23,700 nt of DNA from Planctomycetales bacterium (lineage in GTDB: Bacteria; 4484-113; JAFGCY01): NCBI GenBank assembly GCA_024645305.1, contig JAHEFU010000011.1:1-23700 (forward strand), in the 5' to 3' direction. Shown piece after piece: positions 6,853-13,322 of the stretch (positions are counted from its first letter, which is position 1; every line of letters starts with the position of its first letter). A program made the translations under genes and the position numbers. The notes under the pieces were generated by a model that worked only from the letters and a program-made list of their open reading frames with translations, made no database searches and was not told the DNA's origin.

Positions 6853-8868
6853 GTGAAAATTACTCGTTCATGGGCCATTCTACTCGTGCTGGCGCTAATG
6901 CTAGGTGCCTGCAGCAAATCAGATCCGACAGTATCCGCAAATATCCCCGTTGTATTTGCTGATTCCATTGCGGATATTGGTCCGGCGGGTCTTCCCGCAC
7001 CCTCTGAACTGACCCGGTCTTCCTCCATGGTCGATGGCATGGATGGCGCAGCTTTTGCTGCCGGCCACAACGTCATTGTCCAGGGGACTTCAGCAATGCT
7101 TGAGTACAAAGGTGCTACGGTGTCCGGAACGGACCGCCGTGAATACACATATGCCACATATGTGTTTGACGGGATCGACAGCCTTCCCCCGATTCTGGAA
7201 GTCCAGACACATGGTGAAAACACATCCCGGCTCTACCCGGCTATCGCCAACTGGCGGACTAACCGCTGGGATTTTGGTTTTGGACACATATACACATACT
7301 CAACCCACAGTTTCCCGCTGCCCCAGCTTGAGGAGCAGCCCGGAGACTTCCTCTCTCCTGAGGGCAGGGTGGCGATTGCCTTTGTCAAGGTGGATGAGGA
7401 TGGACCGTCCTGGCTTGACTCCCTGTCATTCTGGGAGCCGCAGGAAGTGATTGGAGTAGTAGCCTCCGAAGGCCTGTGGGACGGAATTAATGTCAGCTGG
7501 GAAGTCCCCGGTGGCACCAACTATGTAAGGATTGAACGCCGCGCCCAGGGAGTTTCCGTCTGGGAAATGATTACTGAAGAACCGATTGCCGCCAACCTCA
7601 TAACTTATAAGGATCAGTCGGCTGAGGGTGGCGTTTTTTACGAATTCCGGGTTTCCGGAGGATTCCTCTGGAACACTGTGCTTGGCCCCCAGTACTACTG
7701 GACCACGGGCAAGAAAGCGATCGGCCTGCGCAATGTTGATACCGTCTCGCTTGGCATGAATGAAGAGGAATACCTTGTACCGGGTAACAGCTTCAACCGG
7801 CTGAGTTTCTTCTTCGCGCCCAGCAATGATGCCAATGGTGTGCATGCCGTGCGCAACAACAGCTTCCCGCCGGGACAGGACTGGGATCTGTTTGACGAAA
7901 CATCCACGAATTTCCCCTATCTGAATGTGGTGAACAACCCGGACTTCGGTCCCGGCATCAACGTTTTCCACCTCAATGAGCTGAACAACCCGCTGATCAA
8001 CATCACATATTCCGACGGGACGGGTGCGTACTCATATTCGGCCCTGCTCGATCAGGAAGGTCATTTCAACTGGCTCGATCCGGGCGTGGTGCGCACTGGA
8101 CCGAACCATGTTCTCGGCATCATGGCGCTGGAGCGCCGGCTGGCCTGCTTCACCTGGAACAGCCAGAGCCAGCGCATCGAAATGGCTGAAAGCGTGGATA
8201 ACGAAGGTACATTCTGGTGGAACTACAATCCCAATGGAACCTGGGCCAAAGTCTCATCCAGCAAGCCCAAGGGACCCCTTAACGTCTCGGCAACCATGCG
8301 CCAGTCAATTGCATTCCGCGAGACCGGAACAAACGATGTCGTGATCTGCAAGAAGGGCAATGAAGGCTGGGAGCAGGAAAAGGTCGGTATTGAAACGAGC
8401 TACCGGCCAGTCCTGCAGAACATCAAGATCAACCAACTTGACAACTCTGGGGCTGTGTTCTACCGGGACATGGATGGGAAGCGCATCCGGCTTGTGCGCA
8501 GCCATGATGGATCCGGTTGGCTGACAAACCAGCAGGAAACCCTGGTGCTGGTCAAGGACGCCGACCAGATAGATGAGTTTGTGCATTACATGCTCGAGCC
8601 GCCTAGCAATTTCAACATCCTCGCCTACACCCACAACGGCAACCTGAAGTTCAAGTTCAGTTCCAAGACCGGACAGGATGTCTGGACCGAGGAGTTCCTG
8701 ATTGATGACTCCGGCAACTGCCGCAACATTGACATCACCCGGGTGGGAACGGACCTGCAGTGGTCCTACTTCACCTTCCTGAGTTACATCCGCAATGATG
8801 AATCAGGCAACGCACAGCTGAAGTTCGTGGATCTCAACTCCCTGCTGGAGTCAGAGGGCATGATCTAG
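6853..8868 (+). CDS. Large lipoprotein, probable beta-propeller
   Basis: A 671-residue exported lipoprotein. The signal (MKITRSWAILLVLALMLGAC) has a clear lipobox LGAC with Cys20. The GTG start is supported by GGGAG 6 bases upstream; part of that site lies in a small hairpin (AAGCT/AGCTT, 6836-6849). Residues about 205-285 look like a fibronectin-type module. The C-terminal half repeats short Trp/Gly/Asp-rich blades, including AESVDNEGTFWW and RSHDGSGWL, which resemble degenerate sialidase Asp-boxes (S-x-D-x-x-G-x-x-W). I infer a beta-propeller surface or periplasmic protein. It has no EF-hand-like loops, unlike the two other large lipoproteins here. It is divergent from ruvX across 58 bases. 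No enzymatic function can be assigned. Confidence 0.85.
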   Translation: MKITRSWAILLVLALMLGACSKSDPTVSANIPVVFADSIADIGPAGLPAPSELTRSSSMVDGMDGAAFAAGHNVIVQGTSAMLEYKGATVSGTDRREYTYATYVFDGIDSLPPILEVQTHGENTSRLYPAIANWRTNRWDFGFGHIYTYSTHSFPLPQLEEQPGDFLSPEGRVAIAFVKVDEDGPSWLDSLSFWEPQEVIGVVASEGLWDGINVSWEVPGGTNYVRIERRAQGVSVWEMITEEPIAANLITYKDQSAEGGVFYEFRVSGGFLWNTVLGPQYYWTTGKKAIGLRNVDTVSLGMNEEEYLVPGNSFNRLSFFFAPSNDANGVHAVRNNSFPPGQDWDLFDETSTNFPYLNVVNNPDFGPGINVFHLNELNNPLINITYSDGTGAYSYSALLDQEGHFNWLDPGVVRTGPNHVLGIMALERRLACFTWNSQSQRIEMAESVDNEGTFWWNYNPNGTWAKVSSSKPKGPLNVSATMRQSIAFRETGTNDVVICKKGNEGWEQEKVGIETSYRPVLQNIKINQLDNSGAVFYRDMDGKRIRLVRSHDGSGWLTNQQETLVLVKDADQIDEFVHYMLEPPSNFNILAYTHNGNLKFKFSSKTGQDVWTEEFLIDDSGNCRNIDITRVGTDLQWSYFTFLSYIRNDESGNAQLKFVDLNSLLESEGMI

Positions 8869-8979
8869 TGACCCGCCCCCGGGATTCTAACATTGCAGTT
8901 GGTACAGAAATGGGGTGAGGTCCACCGGTCCGAGTTACCACTCTACAGGTGGACCAGATATTAGGGGGCAGGTCACTAG
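8865..8979. repeat. 115-bp element with 16-bp terminal inverted repeats (MITE-like candidate)
   Basis: CTAGTGACCCGCCCCC at 8865-8880 is matched by the reverse complement of 8964-8979 with one mismatch. Inside, GGTCCACC (8919-8926) pairs with GGTGGACC (8948-8955), and GAGT/ACTC (8932-8943) forms an apical hairpin. The left end includes the TAG stop of the lipoprotein gene (8866-8868). It could be a non-autonomous mobile element or a structured 3' UTR. Confidence 0.6.
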
Positions 8980-9007
8980 GACTGGATCTGAATCACTGAA
9001 ACACTGA

Positions 9008-9041
9008 GGGGGTCTGCTACGGCAGGTCCCCTGTTCATTTT
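9008..9041 (+). terminator. Rho-independent terminator
   Basis: A 10-pair stem (9008-9017 with 9022-9031, two G-U pairs in the middle) closes a TACG loop and is followed by TGTTCATTTTC. It lies between the convergent lipoprotein and peptidase genes and most likely serves the plus-strand lipoprotein transcript. Confidence 0.7.
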
Positions 9042-9049
9042 CTGCAGAC

Positions 9050-10138
9050 TCACACCTTCACGCTGAAGCGTTCGCCCTTCTTCAGGCTGAGGCACAGTGC
9101 TGCCAGCAGCTCTGCAATCTGCTCAAGATCCGCGAGGTGCACCGTCTCCGCCGGGCTGTGCATGTAGCGCTGCGGCAGGCTGACAACGGTCGTGGGGATG
9201 CCGCTGCGGGTGCGGTAAATTGAATCCGCGTCAGTGCCGGTATAGCGGGGGGCTGCCTCATGCTGCAGGGTGATCCTGGCCTTGCGGGCCACTTCCTCGA
9301 TGCGCCGGTTGAGCTCCGGGTGGCAGGCGCTGCCATGGGCCAGCACCGGGCCGTTGCCAACCTTCATGTCACCCCAGCGTTTCTTCTCCGCCTGGGGATG
9401 GTCCACACTCTGGGTCACATCCACCGCCACCGCCAGGTCCGGTTCGGCACTGTATGCCGCCATCCCGGCACCGAGGCAGCCGATCTCCTCCTGAACGGCG
9501 GCGACGGCCGTGATCCGTGCATGGATTGTCCTGCCGGACTGCTTCACCCGGCGCAGGGCCTCAATCGATGACCAGATCCCGATGCGGTTGTCCAGGGCCC
9601 GGCCGCAGACCAGGCCGTTTTGCAGCTCGTCCAGGCCGTAGTCCAGCACGATCGGATCACCGACGCGTACGTGCTTCTCCGCTTCCGCCTTGCTGCGCGC
9701 ACCGATGTCAACGTAGACATTGACACCGAACTGGTAGCGCTTCAACTCGTTGCCACCCTGGCTCTCGCGCTGCATGTGCGGGGGCAGGCTGCCGATCAGA
9801 CCCGGCAGTTCCTTCCCGCCGGAGAGCACACGCACGCGCATCGAGGGCAGGATCTTGGCATCGTAGCCCCCGATGGTGGAGACCCAGAGGAAGCCGTCGT
9901 CATCGATGTAACTGACCATCAGGCCAATCTCGTCGGCATGCCCGTCCAGCAGGATATGCGGATCCCCCTTGGGGTTGAGCACGGCGAATCCGTTGCCATA
10001 GGCATCGGTGTACACCTCGTCGGCGAACTGCTTCGCGTAGTCCATCCATGTGCGCACCACAGGTGCCTCGAAGCCGGAGGGGCCGTAACTGTTGACGAGT
10101 GCCGTCAGGAATTCCCGTGCTGCCTGATCCATGCCCAT
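9050..10138 (-). CDS. M42 family metallo-aminopeptidase / glutamyl aminopeptidase-like
   Basis: A cytoplasmic dinuclear-metal aminopeptidase (FrvX/TET/PepA-M42 type) that removes N-terminal residues from peptides, usually as a dodecameric shell. The 362-residue length fits. Metal and catalytic residues are visible: His67 and Asp69 in LLDGHADEIG, Asp183 in RALDNRIG, Glu217/218 in QEEIG, Asp240 in AVDVTQS, and His327 in MHSPAE. The NxxG and PGLIGSLPPH region (about 112-121) is also typical. Two ATGs are possible (MGM); neither has a clear Shine-Dalgarno, so the start is uncertain by two codons. A flavin reductase-like gene ends 27 bases upstream, so the two are probably cotranscribed. Some M42 relatives are cellulases or have deblocking activity, so the exact substrate is open. 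Confidence 0.9.
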   Translation of the reverse strand: MGMDQAAREFLTALVNSYGPSGFEAPVVRTWMDYAKQFADEVYTDAYGNGFAVLNPKGDPHILLDGHADEIGLMVSYIDDDGFLWVSTIGGYDAKILPSMRVRVLSGGKELPGLIGSLPPHMQRESQGGNELKRYQFGVNVYVDIGARSKAEAEKHVRVGDPIVLDYGLDELQNGLVCGRALDNRIGIWSSIEALRRVKQSGRTIHARITAVAAVQEEIGCLGAGMAAYSAEPDLAVAVDVTQSVDHPQAEKKRWGDMKVGNGPVLAHGSACHPELNRRIEEVARKARITLQHEAAPRYTGTDADSIYRTRSGIPTTVVSLPQRYMHSPAETVHLADLEQIAELLAALCLSLKKGERFSVKV

Positions 10139-10165
10139 TATTTTAGCGTGTCCGCCGGCCGCTGC

Positions 10166-10780
10166 TCATTCAGGCAGCTGCTCATAACTCGGCAGCTTGA
10201 AGATTTCCCCGAGGCTGGCATAGCGCCCGCCACCCATCCGGGCCAGGGGCTTCAGGCGGTGCGGATCAATCGTGCCCCGCGCATCCAGCAGGGTGTCACG
10301 GATGTGGAACATCAGCACGTCGGCGAGGATCATGCTGGATCCGGCATCCCCGATCTCGATGATCTGCCGCAGGCGGCATTCCATGCTGACCGGGGCCTCC
10401 TGCACAAAGGGCGCACTGACCACATTCCCGAAGGCCGGGGTCAGGCCCGTGGCGCTGAATTCATCCTCGCCGTAGGGCAGTTCGGCGCTGCTTTCATGCA
10501 GCTTGTCCCCGAGCTTGAGATCCGCAATGGATATCGTCAGTTCCCCGCTGGCACGGATGTTGGCCAGGCTGTCCTTCATCGGCTTGCTTTCGATCGGGGA
10601 AAAGCCGATTCCGACCACCGGCGGTGTTGCGCTGAAGGCGTTGAAGAAGCTGAAGGGGGCCAGGTTGTGTCCGCCGGACTGGTTATTCGTGCCCACCCAG
10701 GCAATCGGGCGGGGGACGATTGCGGAAATCATCAGGAAGTAGCGCCGGCCCGGTGAAAGGCTCTCTGGATCGATGCGCAT
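10166..10780 (-). CDS. Flavin reductase-like FMN-binding protein
   Basis: A 204-residue protein of the flavin reductase-like (DIM6/NTAB) split-barrel family, which binds FMN and often supplies reduced flavin or performs a redox step. ISAIVPRPIAWVGT (about residues 18-31), then NLAPFSFFNAFSATPPVVGIGF, is the characteristic FMN-binding segment. Start at ATG 10780 is chosen because GGAGG lies 5 bases upstream; a GTG 33 bases earlier has no site. It is followed closely by the M42 peptidase. The partner enzyme is not visible, and longer family members in this subclass have unassigned substrates. Confidence 0.83.
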   Translation of the reverse strand: MRIDPESLSPGRRYFLMISAIVPRPIAWVGTNNQSGGHNLAPFSFFNAFSATPPVVGIGFSPIESKPMKDSLANIRASGELTISIADLKLGDKLHESSAELPYGEDEFSATGLTPAFGNVVSAPFVQEAPVSMECRLRQIIEIGDAGSSMILADVLMFHIRDTLLDARGTIDPHRLKPLARMGGGRYASLGEIFKLPSYEQLPE

Positions 10781-10836
10781 CGGTCCCTCCGTGTTAAAAT
10801 AGCGAGAATCCACATTGTCCCACGAGTACAGGCTTC

Positions 10837-11832
10837 ATGAGCAATACCGAACCGGCAACCAACAGCCCGAGCGCCTCCATCAGTCCGTCTGAACTGGACA
10901 GCGCGCTGGCTCTGGTCAACCGCGTGGTCCGGAACATCGAGCTGGCGATCTTCGGCAAGCGCGATGTGATTGAGCTGGTGCTCATCGGGATGTTCTCCGA
11001 CGGACATGTCCTGCTCGAGGATGTCCCCGGAGTGGGCAAGACCATCCTCGCCCGCGCCCTGGCCCGAAGCCTCAGCGCGGACTTCAAGCGCATCCAGTTC
11101 ACCCCGGACCTGCTGCCGGCGGATGTCACTGGTGCCAACACCTACGACCAGAAGGAAAACAGGTTCTCCTTCCGCCCGGGTCCGATCTTCGCCAACATAC
11201 TGCTCGCGGATGAAATCAACCGCACCAGCCCGCGCACCCAGTCCGCGCTGCTGGAGGCCATGGAGGAACGCCAGGTCACGGTGGACGGCGTAACCTACCC
11301 CGTGCCGCGGCCCTTCTTCGTGATCGCCACCCAGAATCCCGTGGAGCAGCAGGGCACCTACGACCTGCCGGAAGCCCAGCTGGACCGCTTCATCCTGCGT
11401 GTGAAGATCGGCTATCCGAGCGTCGAGCATGAGGCCGACATCCTCGAAGCGCAGCGGCGCAGCCATCCCATCGAGGAGCTGGAGCCGATCTGCGGCTCGG
11501 CTGAAATCATCGAGATCCAGAAGCTCGTGCGCCGCATCGGGGTCAAGCCCAGCCTCAGGCGCTACGTCGCCGAAATCAGTGCGGCATCGCGGGAGCATCC
11601 TGATGTACAGGTCGGTGTCAGTGTGCGCGGCAGCCAGCGCCTGATGACCGCGGCCCAGGCCTTCGCCATGCTCAACCATCGCGACTACATCATCCCGGAT
11701 GACATCCAGAGCGTCGCGCCGCACTGCCTGGCGCACCGCATCCTGCTCAGGCCCGAAGCCAAGCTGGCCGGCGTGGATGAAAAAAGCGTGCTGAAGGCCG
11801 TCCTGCGCCAGATCAGCGTCCCCGCCCAGTAG
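10837..11832 (+). CDS. MoxR-type AAA+ ATPase
   Basis: MoxR ATPases act as chaperones in maturation of protein complexes and typically sit next to DUF58, von Willebrand or transglutaminase genes. Residues 60-71 (LEDVPGVGKTIL) hold Walker A with Lys68, and 121-129 (ILLADEINR) hold Walker B with Asp125/Glu126. TQNPVEQQGTYDLPEAQLDRF is the conserved sensor/arginine region. The 331-residue length fits. It is cytosolic with no signal or membrane span. It is divergent from the flavin reductase (56 bases) and followed by DUF58 and transglutaminase genes after a repeat-filled gap. Target proteins are unknown. Confidence 0.94.
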   Translation: MSNTEPATNSPSASISPSELDSALALVNRVVRNIELAIFGKRDVIELVLIGMFSDGHVLLEDVPGVGKTILARALARSLSADFKRIQFTPDLLPADVTGANTYDQKENRFSFRPGPIFANILLADEINRTSPRTQSALLEAMEERQVTVDGVTYPVPRPFFVIATQNPVEQQGTYDLPEAQLDRFILRVKIGYPSVEHEADILEAQRRSHPIEELEPICGSAEIIEIQKLVRRIGVKPSLRRYVAEISAASREHPDVQVGVSVRGSQRLMTAAQAFAMLNHRDYIIPDDIQSVAPHCLAHRILLRPEAKLAGVDEKSVLKAVLRQISVPAQ

Positions 11833-11835
11833 GAG

Positions 11836-11878
11836 CTATCCGCTTTAGCGGTAGAAGGAGCGCGAGCCGTAAGCTCGC
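11836..11878. repeat. Two REP-like palindromes after the MoxR stop codon
   Basis: The first has stem CCGC/GCGG (11840-11851, loop TTTA) extended by CTA/TAG with one bulge. The second has stem GCGAGC/GCTCGC (11862-11878, loop CGTAA). They start right at the stop codon, inside AGTAGGAG (11828-11835). The same 8-mer starts the cluster at 20623. The GTAGGAG head plus variable stem resembles REP elements of gammaproteobacteria, but no RAYT transposase is seen. Confidence 0.6.
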
Positions 11879-11955
11879 AATTCCAAATTGGCAACACCCA
11901 GGATCGGAATCTCAGCGCTGAAATTCATACCCCGGCTGCCGGGAGCAGCCTCTTC

Positions 11956-12032
11956 TGTTCCCTGTTCCCTGTTCCCTGTTCCCTGATTACTGATTACTGA
12001 TTACTGATTACTGATCCCTGATCCCTGATTAC
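11956..12032. repeat. Eleven tandem 7-bp repeats
   Basis: Perfectly phased heptamers fit the pattern TG(A/T)T(T/C)(A/C)C: TGTTCCC four times (11956-11983), TGATTAC four times (11984-12011), TGATCCC twice (12012-12025), then TGATTAC once (12026-12032). The block is followed by a C/T-rich stretch and the DUF58 start. From memory it resembles short tandem heptamer repeats described in cyanobacteria; origin and role here are unknown. Confidence 0.9.
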
Positions 12033-12071
12033 TTCTTCCTCCCCCTTCCCCTGCGATACCATTAAAGTAGG

Positions 12072-13322
12072 ATGCTGTCCTCCAAATTCACAGTCCATTC
12101 GGTGGTCTTCCTGTTCCTGACCCTGTTCACGGTCGTCGTGGCCTCGGTCTTCCGGAACCCGCTTCTGGTCTACACCGCCGTGTTCCTCGTGGTTACGAAC
12201 CTCGTGCTTTACACCTGGGCCCAGTACAGCGTGAACGGCATGAAGATCGAGCGCCGGCATTCACCGCATGTGATGGCCGGGCGCGAAACCGAGATCGAGG
12301 TGCTGCTGGAGAACACCCGCACCACCGCGCGTTACGGCACGATGGGCTTCGACATCCACGCCAAGCTGATGCCCGACAAGGAATACACCCCGGTGGCCTT
12401 CCTCAGTGCGCCGCCCGGTGAGAAGGTGCTCTCGAGCTACCGTGTGACCCCTGCGCATCGCGGAGTCTACGAGCTCGGGCCCTTCTTCCTCTACGGCGGC
12501 GACCCCTTCGGCTTCTACAAATGCTGGCGCAAGCTGCGCGTACCCACGGAACTCGTGGTGCTGCCGGACCCCGTGCCGATCCGCTTCCGCCAGCCGCCCT
12601 CGGCCTCGATGCTGGCCCAGGACGAGCTGGAAACCCAGCCCCTGTCCGGCGAAAGCAGCGAATTCCTCGGGGTGCGTGAGTATGTCTCCAGCGATCCGAT
12701 GAAACGCGTGCACTGGATGTCCAGTGCGCGGCATGGCAAGCTGATCACGAAGCAGCATGAGATGAATGTTGCCAGCTCGATCTCGGTGCTGCTGATTTCC
12801 GATGAGGCGATGTCGCAGGGCATCGGCCAGCACAGCCCGCTGGAATACAGCATCCGCATGATTGCCAGCCTGGCCTACGCCACCTGCTTCCACCGCTTCA
12901 AGCTCAACTACCTGGCGCTGATGGGCGAGGAATTCGAGAACCAGGCGGGACATGGGCAGGGCTTCTTCCGCGAACTGTCCATCCGGCTGGCGCGTCTCAG
13001 TGGCAGGGGTGCTGTCAACTGGGATGACAGCGGCAAGGTGGTGCTGGGCTACCTGCCGAAGGGCTCCAGCCTGATCATCCTCACGATGGACCTCGGCCCC
13101 GCCTCGCGCCAGCGCTTCCGCAACATGGCGGCGCGCTACCGTAGTGTGATAGTTGTCACCTTCAACCTGGAGAGCTTCCGCAAGATGCAACCCGCCGAGC
13201 GGCCGGGTCCGCGCCTGAGCTTCGGCGAGGGCTACCTCATCATGGAAGTCTACTTCGGCGATGACCTGGGGAGCACACTGGAGCAGGTCAACGAGAAATC
13301 GACAGTGGTGGTGCACCGATGA
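12072..13322 (+). CDS. DUF58 domain membrane-anchored protein
   Basis: A 416-residue protein that normally partners MoxR ATPases and transglutaminase-like proteins; its biochemical role is not settled. Two hydrophobic spans (about residues 9-26 and 31-49) form an N-terminal hairpin anchor. The diagnostic DUF58 motif lies at about 200-225: REYVSSDPMKRVHW, then SARHGKLITKQHE. A von Willebrand-A-like metal-ion fold is expected for the following region. The start is supported by an AGG just before the ATG. The stop overlaps the next start as ATGA, so translation is coupled. Confidence 0.9.
   Translation: MLSSKFTVHSVVFLFLTLFTVVVASVFRNPLLVYTAVFLVVTNLVLYTWAQYSVNGMKIERRHSPHVMAGRETEIEVLLENTRTTARYGTMGFDIHAKLMPDKEYTPVAFLSAPPGEKVLSSYRVTPAHRGVYELGPFFLYGGDPFGFYKCWRKLRVPTELVVLPDPVPIRFRQPPSASMLAQDELETQPLSGESSEFLGVREYVSSDPMKRVHWMSSARHGKLITKQHEMNVASSISVLLISDEAMSQGIGQHSPLEYSIRMIASLAYATCFHRFKLNYLALMGEEFENQAGHGQGFFRELSIRLARLSGRGAVNWDDSGKVVLGYLPKGSSLIILTMDLGPASRQRFRNMAARYRSVIVVTFNLESFRKMQPAERPGPRLSFGEGYLIMEVYFGDDLGSTLEQVNEKSTVVVHR

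Noticed and set aside
6795..7223. N-terminal extension of RuvX to an upstream start.
   Set aside because: The extra 143 residues are absent from known RuvX proteins and are antisense to the lipoprotein start, so ATG 6794 is taken.
9620..10756. 378-residue plus-strand frame over the M42 peptidase and flavin reductase.
   Set aside because: Antisense to two genes with complete catalytic motifs; His/Arg/Gly-rich shadow composition.
10732..11736. 334-residue minus-strand frame over MoxR.
   Set aside because: MoxR carries intact Walker motifs on the other strand; this frame has no motif.
11956..12032. The heptamer block as a CRISPR array.
   Set aside because: Units are 7 bp without spacers and there are no cas genes, so it is a tandem repeat.
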